Shown here: piece after piece, positions 24,431 to 35,899 of the stretch
How the letters are laid out: the number at the start of each line of letters is the position of its first letter
Position numbering within the stretch: the stretch's first letter is position 1
Origin: Delphinapterus leucas
Taxonomy: Eukaryota; Chordata; Mammalia; Artiodactyla; Monodontidae
Length of the DNA stretch: 64,000 nucleotides
Reading direction: 5' to 3'
NCBI RefSeq assembly: GCF_002288925.2
Contig: NW_022098001.1
Coordinates: forward strand, 5,317,478-5,381,477
Notes under the pieces: model-generated
The model's database searches: none
The model's input: the letters and a program-made list of their open reading frames with translations, nothing else
What the model was told of the DNA's origin: nothing
Made by a program: the position numbers and the translations under genes

Positions 24431-25262
24431 ATGAAAAGGAATGAAGATAGTTTAAGGGACTTATGGGACAACATCAAGCGGACAGCTGTATGCATTATAA
24501 TTAAATTATAAAAAGTTAAAGAGAGAATCTTAAAAGTGGCCAGAGAAAACTTGTTACATGCAAGGGAATCCCCATAAGACTATTAGCAGATTTTTTAGCA
24601 GAAACTTTGTAGGCCAAAAGGGAGTTGCATGATACATTTAAAGTGCTGAAAGAAAAAAACTGCCAACCAAGAATACCCAGCAAAATTGTCCTTCGGAATT
24701 GAAGGAGGGATAAAGAGTTTTCCAGACAAGCAAAAGCTGAAGGAGTTCACCACCATACCGCCTCACAAGAAATGTTAAAAGGACTTCAAGTTGAAATGAA
24801 AGGGTGCTAATTAGTAACAAGAAAACAAAGTATAAATCTCACTGGAAAAGGTAAATGTATAGTTAAATTCAGAATACTCTAATGTGTTGGGGGTGAGTAA
24901 ATCACTTGTAAGTCTAGTATGAAGGTTAAAAGATAAAAGTATTAAAAGTAACTGTGACTACATTTGTTACGAATACTCAGGGTGAAAAGATATAAATTGT
25001 GACATCAAAAACATAAAATGGGGGGGCTTAAAAAGGTAGAGCTTTAGTATGCATTCAATGTTAACAGCTTAAAATAGACTGTTATAAATATAAGATATTT
25101 AAGCCTCATGAGAACCACAAAGCAAAAATCTATAGTAGATACACAAAAGAGAGAAAGAAATCTCATCGGACCACCACAGAAGATCATCAAATCACAAACG
25201 AAGAGACCAAGAGAAGAAAAAAGAAACAAAGGCATTATAAAAAAGCCAGAAAACAATGAACA
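24431..25262 (+). mobile_element. Ancient L1, ORF1 C-terminal and linker region
   Basis: GTAGGCCAAAAGGGAGTTGC, CCAACCAAGAATACCCAGCA, CTTCGGAATTGAAGGAGGGA and GACAAGCAAAAGCTGAAGGA are the L1 ORF1 end in sense. GAGAACCACAAAGCAAAAAT follows. No intact frame. Confidence 0.75.
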
Positions 25263-25314
25263 AAATGGCAACAGTAAGTCCACTGTGGATTTCTTTCTAT
25301 TCTTCTTGGTTAGG

Positions 25315-25392
25315 ACTGCCTGTTGTCCCGTGTCTGAATTTTTTTTTTAACATGTTTTTTCCAACTTTTTCAGGCACGGGACAACAGGCAGT
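25315..25392. repeat. Hairpin-forming inverted repeat (24-nt arms, 30-nt loop)
   Basis: Arm 1 is 25315-25338 (ACTGCCTGTTGTCCCGTGTC...). Arm 2 is 25369-25392 (...GGCACGGGACAACAGGCAGT). They pair over 24 positions, with one T opposite G, which would be a wobble in RNA. The loop is T-rich. The text lies between L1 pieces of opposite orientation. Origin and function are unknown. Confidence 0.95.
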
Positions 25393-25529
25393 GTAAGACT
25401 GTGATCTCTGAGAAAAGGGAAACAAACCAGAATGAGTTCTTTTATTGCACTAGCTTTCTACCTGGAGAAAGCTGGTCCATTACCCATTGTTCCATCATGA
25501 CCATCAGCAGGAGTTCTGTGTTTGAGTTT

Positions 25530-25930
25530 TTAAAAATCTTTTTGTTGCTACTAAGAATTGTGTCTTCTGTATCTTCTGACTGGCTATTGTTCGTATTTAC
25601 AAAGGCTTTTGATTTTTTGTATGCTTATTTTATATCCTGCTACTTTACTAATTTTCATATTGTTTATAACTTTTTCTTTTGACTGTCTTGGGTTTTTTAA
25701 ATAGATACACAATCATATCATCTACAGATAGATGTAGTTTTACCTCTTCTTTTTTTACCTCTTCTTTTTCAATCCTTATGCCTATAATTGTCTTTTCTTA
25801 TCTAATTGCCCTGGCTAATATCATGGTGGGCACTCCTATCTTCCATTCCCATTTTTAGTAGAAAAGCCTCCCACTTGAGTAAGAAGCTTGCTAATTTTAG
25901 TTTGGTTTTATATTGTTTGCTTCTGCTCCA
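25530..25930 (-). mobile_element. Ancient L1 ORF2 (RT region), antisense
   Basis: TTGATTTTTTGTATGCTTAT, ATCCTGCTACTTTACTAATT, CATATCATCTACAGATAGAT and CCCTGGCTAATATCATGGTG are the complement of the L1 RT region. The orientation is opposite to the L1 piece at 24431-25262. A short tandem copy of TTTTTTACCTCTTC lies near 25740-25770. Confidence 0.7.
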
Positions 25931-26764
25931 GATGTTTTAAATTATTTTCTCAATAGATTACCAACTGTTTGGTGGCAGGGACTATGCCTCTTACTTATGT
26001 ATCAACCTACCATTCATTCATGTGTTTGAGCAGATATGGAGTATCTTCTCTGCTAGTCACTGGGTTACAAAACAAAACAAACCCAGCTATGTCCCAGCAC
26101 CACATTACACTTCTCCACCCCACCTTCCCCCACCAAGATTAAGATCTGGTGGGGAATATAAACATTACACAGATAACAGAAGTGTGATAAATTTTCAAAA
26201 AGTGATAGTATTAGATACTCTAGGAACCTACAACAGAATGACATAACCTAGTATGGGGGAATCAGGAGATGCCTTCCTAAATAAAGAATATATTAAAGAA
26301 AGGTCCAAAGGCAGGAGAGACAGCTGACCCTTTTCTGAAAGAAATCTAGTATTTCTGGAGAGGAAAATAGAGTGGGAAAGTGAATCACAAAAGATGAAGC
26401 TTTTGGAGTAGTTGGGAAGACTCGAAGGGTGGAGAGTTTGGTAAGCCTTATTAGGATTTTGGACTTTTTCTTTAAGTAAAGTAAAATAGGAACGATGTTG
26501 GGGGTGTGTATATGTGTGTACATATTTTGATGTTTGATACCTGCTCTCATTGCACAGTGAAAATGAGATTGTAGGATGCTGAGCATATAAGTTACTTGTA
26601 ACTGCTGCTCATTAACTTTTAAACCAGGTCTTCCCCCATAACAAATTGGAATAGCTGGTGGCAGGTGGGTTTTAACTCTGAAAGCTAAGTACTGTTTCTT
26701 TTACAAGCAAGAAGTATATTCATGTCTAAATTCTTTTTTTAAAAATAAGGAACACAAACTTCTT
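25931..26764. other. Mostly unassigned sequence with an L2-like stretch
   Basis: CCATTCATTCATGTGTTTGA and following text (25990-26260) hint at an L2/MIR-type remnant. Nothing else is recognised. Confidence 0.3.
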
Positions 26765-26769
26765 AATGA

Positions 26770-26930
26770 CTGTGAATTTGAATTTTTAATCCATCCAATT
26801 ACTAGCTCTTTGAAAAACTTACTAAGTTGCTATAAGCTGGTTTTCTCACCTGTGAAGTGAACTGTTGTTTTAAGGATGAGCTGAGGAAAGCCTTGTGAGG
26901 CACTTAGAATTTGGCTGGCACGTATCTATC
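26770..26930 (+). mobile_element. MIR SINE, degraded
   Basis: GGTTTTCTCACCTGTGAAGT and GAGGCACTTAGAATTTGGCT keep the MIR order. Confidence 0.5.
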
Positions 26931-27059
26931 ACGTCTTAGCTGTATTTTATCAGCTCATCTTTAAGAACTTTAGTTCTTAAATAAAAAGAACAACAATAAA
27001 CAGAAAGAAAGATACAAAGCAACAGGGATGCAGAGACCATAGATTTAGACATCCTGTTA

Positions 27060-27205
27060 ATGATGATATTCTGATTATGCAGGTGAGCAAATTAAATCTT
27101 AGGAGAAATCATTCAGTTAAGACTCATGACTAACTAAACAGTAGAGCTGAGGTTTGATTCCACAGAGTCTGGTTCCAGAGCTCAAACTCACTACCCTATG
27201 GCCTC
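27060..27205 (-). mobile_element. MIR SINE, degraded
   Basis: GCAGGTGAGCAAATTAAATC, AGCTGAGGTTTGATTCCACA and CTGGTTCCAGAGCTCAAACT fit MIR on the complement. Confidence 0.55.
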
Positions 27206-27359
27206 TTTTCCTAAAACAGTACATATCTCTTTTAGAAGATTCTCTCTTGTATTGCAGTAAAAAACTACAAAACCATGTTTCAGCTTGGCAAGAAGAATAA
27301 TAGGGACAATTGATTACCTTTGGTATTTGGTTAGTAGGACTAAAAAAAGAATTGAGTCG

Positions 27360-27574
27360 GGCTTCCCTGGTGGCGCAGTGGTTAAGAGTCTGCCTCCTGC
27401 CGATGCAGGGGACACGGGTTCGTGCCCTGGTCCGGGAATGATCCCAGATGCCGCGGAGCGGCTGGGCCCGTGAGCCATGGCCACTGAGCCTGCGCGTCCG
27501 GAGTCTGGGCTCTGCAACTGGAGAGGCCACAACAGTGAGAGGCCCCCGCACCACAAAAAAAAAAAAAAAAAAGA
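27360..27574 (+). mobile_element. CHR-type SINE, middle form, with target-site duplication
   Basis: Starts GGGCTTCCCTGGTGGCGCAG. A 3-nt insertion gives GCCTCCTGCCGATGC in the tRNA-like part, and GAATGATCCCAGATGCC replaces GAAGATCCCACATGCC. Duplication GAATTGAGTCG / GAGTTGAGTCG. Confidence 0.95.
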
Positions 27575-27585
27575 GAGTTGAGTCG

Positions 27586-29063
27586 TAAAAAATTATTTCC
27601 TGATTTAGGTGATAATGAAACTTTTTCTTGTTTTCTAGGAGTGCTAGTTAATTAGCTGGTCTACTAACTAGTCAGCTGCTAATGCATAGTTATAGAAGTA
27701 ATGTTTTATCAGACTATATTTTTCCAGTATATGGCACCTTTAAAGGGTGACTTCTGTGAGAATGTCTAGCATGGCTGCAATGTAGTTAAAGTCAGGAGAT
27801 GATGTGTGTACGTCCTCATATGTGTGGGGTTTTCTTCTCTCAGGAGTTCAGGGTGGGACATTAGGGAAAATATAGTGAGCTTTATATCAACAAAGCAGTT
27901 TGAGGCGGTGCTCTCTGCTTATAACATAGAAATAATTGTATTTTGTAAGTGATATTTTTGTAAAAATGGCAGAACACCTAAATTAAGTAGCCCACTTACT
28001 TCATGTGATACTTAGAATAAGAAATATCTAATAATGTAATCTCAAAGAAAAGTTATTTGATGTTATTAGAAATTATCATTGATTTTTTAGCTTCTAAATC
28101 GGATTGTTTTAAAATTAGAGTAAATGTGTGGGAAATTAGCAATAGTATCATGTTTTATGTCTTAAAGTACTGTTATTTCAGTTTTTTAAATCATGAATAA
28201 TACTTCTGAAATTATAATATTTTATTTCACACAGTATTTATCAGACCTCTTTATTTAGAATGACGGGGAATGAACTATAGTCTCTTCGCCTGTTTTTTTT
28301 GATAATATGAATAAATTTTTTAAAGAACTCTGTGCCCGTTGTAGCAAATTCGGTCGGTGCTGGAGTATACAAAGGAGGCCTTCCTCTCTAATTTCAGTTT
28401 GTATACACCGTTAGATTCTTCTGTGTGTGTGTGTGCAAATGCATGTACATACATATATCATATGCCTATGTAACATGTGCACAGTAACTATACAGACATC
28501 ACTTAAAAGTTAAAGTTAGAGCATATGCTAATGTTACTCTGAAACATACTTAACTCAATGTGCATATCTTTCCAAGTGAGTACATGTAGAATTACTTAAT
28601 TCAGTTTTTTGAATATTTTATTGTAAGGCTGTTTTTAGTTTATTCATTTACATGCTGACGGAGATGTAGATTAAGTTCTATTTTTTTCTATTATAAAGAA
28701 TTCTACTAAGACCTATAAGATAGGTATTATCTGCTCTGTTTTTGAGATGAAAGTAAGACACAAAGAGGTTATGTAATTTGCCCTAAATTGCACAGCAAGT
28801 AAGAAGTGAAGCTGGTGTTAGAATCCTAGCAATCTAGTCCAGAATCCAGTCTTAGATACTGCATTATGTTATTGTTTTCCTTCTACCCATCTTTACTCTG
28901 TTTACTGAGTTAGAATAAAAATTTAATGTATAAAATATATCTAATATTAAAACTCTCCTGAGGATAATTTAATATGCTGCCTTAAGGATATTGGAAACCT
29001 TAGGGTCACAAATTACACAGCTTTAATTTGGAGTTGTATCTACTATAGAAGTAGAAGGTTTAA
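27586..29063. other. Mostly unassigned intronic sequence with one MIR
   Basis: A MIR remnant on the minus strand lies at about 28705-28868 (AAGATAGGTATTATCTGCTC, GCACAGCAAGTAAGAAGTGA). A small inverted pair, GTATACAAA / TTTGTATAC, lies at about 28355-28409. A TG run of 7 units lies near 28421. Confidence 0.5.
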
Positions 29064-29240
29064 GCCATTGGCTCGCAAATGTTAATGTGAATACAAATCA
29101 CTGGGAGTGGGGGATGATCTTGTTAAAATGTAAATTCTGATTCAGTAATCTGGAGTAAGGCCTGAGACTCTGCATTTCTAATAAGCTCCCAGTAATGCCA
29201 GTACTACTGATATACTTGTAAGTAGCAAAGGTTTAGGCAA
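29064..29240. mobile_element. MER5A-like non-autonomous hAT element
   Basis: AATTCTGATTCAGTAATCTG, GGCCTGAGACTCTGCATTTC and AATAAGCTCCCAGTAATGCC match the MER5A-type consensus. Confidence 0.75.
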
Positions 29241-30877
29241 CTTATACTGACCTTTGGCAAATCTTGTTTGTTGTTTTATTGAATCAGTTTCTTATACCAT
29301 TTTGTTTAGGATACCAATTTTCATAAGTTGTACACATTAAAGAAATAATGTGGGAGCTTTCTAGTAGTTTCATTTCTATGTCTGTAGCATTTAACATTGT
29401 TAGGAAAAATAAGTTGTGGCTTCTGTGGTACTAATGCACAGTACTTAAATAAATAACTGTAGTCAGATTTATTTGTGTAATAAATATAGCTTACACACCT
29501 TTGTCACTATTTCCACTGTATCATTTTTAATGGAGGGAAACATAACATTTCTTTTCATTTTGAAGGCTGTAGCTGTAGTTGAACTACAAAGGTTGTTTTA
29601 TCACTATTATTTTATTCTTTAGTAATAGTAAAAATATATTTTACACAGTTACAAAAATGAATTCCTCTTCAGTGCTGTGTGTCAGGCACTATATCAAGTG
29701 CTTAATTGGCATGATTTCATTTAATCATCATGAACTCCCTCATTTATTCATCATTTGTTAGCTCTTTGAGCACCTGCTCTGTTCTAGGAACCGTGCATCC
29801 AGTGATGCGGCAAGTTTACACAGATTCTGCTGTCCTAGAACTTAGCTCATTGGGGGATGCTATACAGTAATCAAGCAACCATAGAAGTGTGATGGTTGTA
29901 AAAGATAAGTTATTAATTATAATATTTGCTATTGTCTCTACTCTTTGAACCATCAAGAGAATTCTGCTTTTGCCATCTAAGTTTCTCCCACCTAGCTTCC
30001 TCCCCTGCCCCACTCCAGGGAGAATTCTTTCTCTGTCAGCTGGATTCCTGAATTGTTGTGTTGCCAAATTGACCTAATGCATAGAGAGAGAGAAAACTTT
30101 AGAAGTAAAGATGAGCAGCTTGTAGAAAGAAAAGAAAGAACAGAGGTAGATGGAAATAATTTATAATAAAACTAAATTAAATTTTTAAAAAGAACAGCTG
30201 AGGGACACTTTACTAATTTAAAGGAGTAAATAATCTCTACTTTAAATGGGAGTCTTTTTAAAACCACTTTTATTTTACTAGGTGACACTTAGTAACTCAT
30301 TTCAGTAAGTTACTTGAATGCTTCCATTTGCCCAACTTTGTGGTAGGAGGTGTAGAAAATCAGGGGCTACCAAAATAGGGTATAATCATGTCCCTGCTCT
30401 AAAGACTGTTAGAGTTGTTGATGAGAAGATGTTGAAGGATTTAGAAGGTAATGCAAAACATAGGACATGGGACACCATGTGTGACCCCAGCAGTAAGCAC
30501 ATTCTGGGCTAATTAAGCATGCTTTTAGAGGAATGCTGTTTTTAAAAAGTATATGATTGTCTCTTTTCTGGTAATAGTACTAAGTTATCTTTTGACTATT
30601 AACTTGATAGAAAATTCTTTCTGGTATTAATCAGATCTATATATTTGGCCTTTATATTACACTACATTGTTGTGATTTCCAAAACATTTTGATTTCTCTA
30701 CTACTATTATAATTTTGGGCTGCATAGTACTGTTTTGAAGATTATTGTAAGAGACTTTAATTTCATTTCTGGATATTACAAGTAGCTCTATGCACCTGTT
30801 TTTCTATTAGAGGGAGAATCTGAAATTTTTTTTAATTTTATCTTGGAAATTAGTTTATTCATTATGTTTAATTTTAG
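29241..30877. other. Unassigned sequence before exon 2, with MIR/L2-like remnants
   Basis: MIR/L2-type text lies at about 29675-29900 (CAGGCACTATATCAAGTGCT, TTGAGCACCTGCTCTGTTCT) and possibly at 30318-30480. The last ~350 bases before the exon show no repeat. Confidence 0.45.
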
Positions 30878-30934
30878 GAAATGGTGCTCTTGCAGAACAT
30901 TCTGAAAATGTGCATATTTCAGGAGTGTCAACTG
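30878..30934 (+). CDS. LRP12: LRP12 exon 2, 57-nt cassette exon in the N-terminal region
   Basis: LRP12 is a single-pass type I membrane protein of the LDL-receptor-related family with two CUB domains and several LDLR class A repeats. It is reported to be down-regulated in tumours and to bind intracellular partners such as RACK1. This exon encodes the linker just after the signal peptide: (G)NGALAEHSENVHISGVST. It is flanked by an ATTTTAG acceptor and a strong CTG|GTAAGT donor. It is exactly 57 nt and phase 1 at both ends: the first two bases finish a Gly codon and the last G starts the Ala codon of exon 3. Skipping therefore keeps the frame and removes 19 residues. From memory, human LRP12 has isoforms of 859 and 840 residues, a difference that matches this exon. 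The peptide also matches my recollection of the human protein. The match to LRP12 is confident; use of the exon in this species is inferred. Confidence 0.95.
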
Positions 30935-31530
30935 GTAAGTCATTTTTTGTAATGTTTAAATTTCATGCATGACTTCTGTGGTAAATGTTGACAGCCACCT
31001 GGTATCTTATGAAGTGATATTTGGCTATAAAAATTATTACTGCTTTTTGCAGCATGTAATAAGGAATGAAGTAACTGGAACATGGAGAAATTCTCATAAG
31101 ATAAAATTGATACTTGCATGCCCATGGATTGATTATATTTTTCCAAACGGACTGCATAATTATTTTTCCATGCAAACACTGAGCCAAGAGAAAAGTTAGC
31201 TCAAGTTGAATTAGTGTTTTCTTTACATACAAAGTTATATGAAATGAAATTTATTAAAATGTAATTTTGAATGCTATTCCTAGCATTAGAGCCTTAGAAA
31301 TTAAGCATTTTACTTGATTTTTTAGATTAAAAATACTACTATGCATAAAACTGTAGTACTTGAGTGCACAATTTATATGTTATTAAAAAGCAACCCAACA
31401 ACATATTTGTGTGCATGAAATTCAGAAACTTGTTGAGGTAAATGCATTTTTTCCACTCATCTAAGCTTTTATAACTTAATAATTATTTAAGGGCCCATAA
31501 CTATTAAAATGTTCATTCTTAAATATGTAA
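30935..31530. other. Unassigned sequence after exon 2
   Basis: No repeat family is recognised in the first ~600 bases of intron 2. Confidence 0.4.
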
Positions 31531-31737
31531 AATAAAAAACAAGGAACTACTATATAGCATGGGGAAATATATTCAGTATCTTGTAATAAACTGTAATGGA
31601 AAAGAATCTGAAAAAGAATATATATACATGTATACACATACACACACACAAACACACACATAATTGAATCACTTTGCTGTGTACCTGAAACTAACAAAAC
31701 ATTTTAAATCAACTACACTTCAATAAAAAAAATTTTT
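31531..31737 (+). mobile_element. L1 3' end fragment
   Basis: ACAAGGAACTACTATATAGC, ATGGAAAAGAATCTGAAAAA, AATTGAATCACTTTGCTGTG, CTACACTTCAATAAAAAAAA. A CA-rich simple repeat is included. Confidence 0.85.
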
Positions 31738-32370
31738 TTTTTCATTCTTGGGTGACTTCCACAACTTGGATACCATTTTTGCATTATCAACTACAATTAC
31801 TAGGAGAGCAGAATCTTGAATTTTTTGCCTATATGGAAATTGAGTTTCTTACTATTATTTTATTATTTCCCTATATTCTTGATAAGTTTTGTGTGATTAA
31901 AATAATTGCACTTGGTATATTTGTCAATTTATTGATTGATTTCTTCATGTCTTCTTGGAATTTTTTGGTTATTTTTTTCTCATGAAGGAAAGCTGAATGT
32001 TTTTCTCTTTTGTTTTATGTCTCATTTTATATTCAGAAAGTGAATAGACTTAACAAGTACTCTAAGAGTTAGTCTGTGCTAGGCCAAACAGATTGACGAT
32101 CCTGGTTTCCTGAAAATGAAAAGCAGGCGCTTCTGCAGCCTGCGTTAATTCTTTTACAGTGTGTTTCCCCATTTGCATATGCTTTCAAACGGCATACAGT
32201 TGTGTACATCAAGTTAAAAAAGGTTCGTTTAGAGTTGATCTTAATTTTCTCCCTTTTTCTACTTTGGATAGCTAATGAAAATTATGATTACTTTTCCAAG
32301 TTGTAATTATGAAGTAAGAAGTTGTGTAGAAACATTTAATTTACACAGCCGAATAGTTACTGTCTAATTC
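31738..32370. other. Unassigned intronic sequence
   Basis: Nothing recognised. Confidence 0.4.
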
Positions 32371-33310
32371 AGTGATTTTCAGATTTTTGGTTCTCAGGAC
32401 CCCTTTTAAGCTTTTAACAATATCAGGGACTGCTCAGGCTGCCATAACAAAATACCAAAGTCTGAGTGGCTTAAATAATAGATATTTATTTTCTCACAGT
32501 TCTAGAGGCTAGACCTCCAAGGTCAAGGCGCTGGTGGGGTTGGTTTCTGGTCTGAAGACCTTTCTTCCTGACTCGCAGATGGTGCCTTCTTGCTGTGTCC
32601 TCACATGACCTTTCCTCTATGTGCACTCAGAGAGAGAGGCCTGTGGTGTCTCTTCATCTTCTTATAAGGACCCCAGTCCTACAGGAGTAGGGCCCCATCC
32701 TTATGAGTTACCTCCTTAAAGTCCCTAGCTTCCAAATACAGTCACACTGAGGGTTAGGCCTTCAACAAATGAGTGTGGAGAGGACACAATTCAGCCCCTA
32801 ACAAGGACTTCAAAGAGTTTTTGTTTATGTAGGTTATAGCTACTGATAATTACTGTATTAGAAATTAAAACTGAGAAGTTGTTTAAAAACTTCTTAATTC
32901 ATTTGCTAATGAAAGTAGTGTCTATTGCATGCTTACATCAATAACATAATTTTATTAAAAATGTATTTTTCAAAACAAAAACATCAATAAGAAGAATCGT
33001 ATTGTTTTATAATTTTGCAAACCTTTTAAAGATTGGCTTAAAAGGAGACCTGGATTCTCACATCTGTTTCTACACTCAGCCTTTTGTAACATATTGCTTT
33101 GTTTGACAATATGAAGACAATCCAGCCTCACACAGTTGTGTAATTTGAAAAGAGAGGAGTATTTCCATAGCCATTTTCAGATAATTGTGAATATTCTTCT
33201 TTGATACTGTACCAGAGCTCAGCAAGTGGTGGTTTCTTAAAGGTTAGTTGCAAGTAGGATCTGAAACCATATCAGTGAACATTTTGTTCTCTGTTTTACA
33301 AAAATCCAGT
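32371..33310. mobile_element. Ancient hAT-like element, copy B, with a nested repeat
   Basis: Begins GTGATTTTCAGATTTTTGGTTCTCAGGACC. After an inserted repeat (32413-32815) it resumes GACTTCAAAGAGTTTTTGTT and runs through GTGAATATTCTTCTTTGATA and AAAGGTTAGTTGCAAGTAGG. It matches copy A at 607-1196 in the same orientation. No coding frame. Confidence 0.6.
32413..32815 (+). mobile_element. Medium-reiteration repeat, copy 2, nested in a DNA transposon
   Basis: CTCAGGCTGCCATAACAAAA to GACACAATTCAGCCCCTAAC. Same family and orientation as 22205-22590. It splits the hAT-like element and is therefore younger than it. Confidence 0.75.
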
Positions 33311-33404
33311 GGCCTTTCTTGCCCTTTAAATGGGTATTTTTTTCACCATGCATCATTTCGTAATATGAATTAGTTATTTGAAAATACTGGTTTGCTGAAT
33401 TACG

Positions 33405-33742
33405 TGGATTTACAGGTTTATTTTCTCATAGTTCTGGAGGCTAGGAGTCCAAGATCAAGGTATTAGCAGGGTTGGTTTCTTCTGAGGCACCTTTCTTTGG
33501 CTTGTAGATGGCAGTCTTCTACCTGTTATCTTCACATGGTCTTCCCTCTGTGTGTATCTGCGCCCTGATCTCTCCTTATTAGGACACCAGGCATATTGGA
33601 TTAGGGCTCACCCATATGACCTCACTGTGATTTAGTTAGCTCTTTAAAGATCCTGTCTCCAAATCCAGTCACATTCTGAGGTACTGGCAGTTAGGACTTT
33701 AACATAGGAGTATTGGGGTTGACACAGTCCAGCCCGTAACAA
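33405..33742 (+). mobile_element. Medium-reiteration repeat, copy 3, 5' shortened
   Basis: TTTACAGGTTTATTTTCTCA, GGAGGCTAGGAGTCCAAGAT, and the end GACACAGTCCAGCCCGTAAC. Lies only 0.6 kb after copy 2. Confidence 0.72.
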
Positions 33743-35384
33743 AATGAGTGTTTTAATTAAATGTATTTATGTGTCAATAAATTACTTAATTTCAGAGCTC
33801 AGTTAAACCTTATTTATGCCTTACTGTTTTTCTGAAGGTTGGTCTTATAAAATCTTTCTTCTGTGGAAAGAGAAGAATAACATGAAGTCTATTCCAGTCG
33901 TACCATTAAAAATATAAATGAATGCTCTCTCAAAAGGTGCTTTTGGATATACAGATTCATTGCAATTTTTCTTTATTTAGTCAATATGGAACTGTAGAAG
34001 GTGTAATGCTTGATATAGTATAAGCCTTCTGAATTCCTTGCATCCCCAGTTGAAATGAGAGTCCTTTCAGTGCTGGTATAAATGGAAAATTAGCTTTTGG
34101 AAGACCCTCTAAACGTAGGACTTGCTTTCTCTTGAGACCAGCGAGCAACACGAGTGCCTCTGCTACTTTATTTGACAGTGCTCAGTGCCTTAGCTCATTC
34201 ATTCTTTGCATTCTGGAAATTTTAATGACGTTTTAGAAAGAATTTTAACTTACATGCAGTAGTATTTTCAGGTAATTTGTGGTCCAAATCAGGACACTTT
34301 GAAAGCAAAAGGGTATACTGCTTTTAATAATGCTGATACCACAGGCAAAACCAGAGCTATCCTGGACAGTTTGGGAGGTAGAGCCACCCTATCTGTAGCG
34401 AATTAAATTCATTCAGCATGTATTAAACACCTGATGTGTACCTTGTGCCAAGAAGGGTGGGAGTTAGCAGTAAGTAAAATAGTACTGCTACAAGAACTTA
34501 CCATTTAATGGAGAAAGTAGACATGTGAAAAATGCCCCTGTAATGTGGCCTTAATGTAGTAAATCCTATGGTAAATAATGACCACGTTAAGTTGGATCAT
34601 GAATTTATTTAAAAGGCCTCGTTACAATGTCTGGTGTGTAGTAAATGACTTCGTATTTTTCTTACTTTATTTAATTGTGAGTAGTACTAAGTACTTAGTT
34701 TTGTTTATTCATATAATTTTTATGGGAATTAACAATTTTTACTCGGTAATATAGTTTGGGTTCTTACGCTTAGGGTAATATGTTTCTATTTCTAACGTTC
34801 TAGTCATTTTCATCCTCCTCCTCAAATCTTTGCTTAGAGATATGTTTTTGTCCTTTTGCTGGTTCTTATGCTATAGGAATTGTCATAAGACAATGTAAAT
34901 TATCAAAAAGTATACATCTAGTGGTTGTATAATGGAAAAGAATGATTGGATAAAGTATTCTTTTTTATATATTTTTTCCTTAGAACTTTTCATGGTTTGG
35001 AAATTTAAATCTGCTTTCATTTATAAAATAGAGAAAGGAGAAAAGACAAATGGTATTTTTGTAAATCTAATAATATGTGAAAATCATTATGAAATTATAT
35101 CATAGAAACTGCAAGTAATATAATTGTATATATGAGACAATAGGAAGGCTATTTTAATGTTCTTTTTAAAAATGTCTAAATTAAATGCCTCATGTTCTTT
35201 GTTAAATGCCTAAATATGTAAAATAGCTAACGTATTGCTCATCTGCTACATAGAATGAAACATTTTTTTAGATCAGATTGATTTATACACATTGAACAAA
35301 TATATTTGATTTTTAATATGTATCCACTTTAATTGAATTTTCTCTATAATCTATATTTGGGTCAGAATAATTCTAGATATAATA
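33743..35384. other. Mostly unassigned intronic sequence
   Basis: An L2-like stretch may lie at 34405-34540 (TTCATTCAGCATGTATTAAA). The rest is A/T-rich and unrecognised. Confidence 0.4.
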
Positions 35385-35512
35385 ACGTATAATGGAAAAG
35401 AATCTGAAAAAGAATAGATATATTCATATATACACATGTATAACTGAATCACTTTGCTGGATACCTGAAACTAACACAACATTGTAAATCAACTATACTT
35501 CAATTTTTTTTA
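35385..35512 (+). mobile_element. L1 3' end fragment
   Basis: ATGGAAAAGAATCTGAAAAA, TAACTGAATCACTTTGCTGG, ATCAACTATACTTCAATTTT. A close relative of the piece at 31531-31737. Confidence 0.8.
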
Positions 35513-35528
35513 AAAAGTGTAATTCTAG

Positions 35529-35730
35529 GGCTTCCCTGGTGGCACAGTGGTTGAGAGTCCACCTGCCGATGCAGGGGACACGGGTTCGTGCCCCGGTCCG
35601 GGAAGATCCCACATGCCGCGGAGCGGCTGGGCCCGTGAGCCATGGCCGCTGAGCCTGTGCGTCCGGAGCCTGTGCTCCGCAACGGGAGAGGCCACGGCAG
35701 TGAGAGGCCCGCGTACCGCAAAAAAAAAAA
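35529..35730 (+). mobile_element. CHR-type SINE, middle form, with target-site duplication
   Basis: GGCTTCCCTGGTGGCACAGT start and an A-run tail. Perfect 16-nt duplication AAAAGTGTAATTCTAG at 35513-35528 and 35731-35746. Confidence 0.96.
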
Positions 35731-35899
35731 AAAAGTGTAATTCTAGATATAATTTGATTATTTCCTCATTACTCTTGATTACTTCCAAATCAGTTTTTTA
35801 CTTGTTTTCACAAATTCTGTTTATGCATTATACAAGTTTCATTAAATGTTTAGAAAAATTGGAAAAAGAGCAAAAAGATTACGAAGATCACCCATTAAC

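Larger units (their letters stand above)
1..30877 (+). other. LRP12: LRP12 intron 1 (3' part)
   Basis: This is inferred to be the downstream part of the first intron of LRP12, because the next coding piece on the + strand is the cassette exon 2 at 30878. The intron ends with TTTAATTTTAG, a usable though modest pyrimidine tract and AG acceptor. Its 5' end, exon 1 with the signal peptide, and the promoter are not in the window. No other gene is recognised in it. The open frames seen are short and mostly follow SINE or L1 copies. Its contents are listed as separate repeat entries. Confidence 0.85.
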
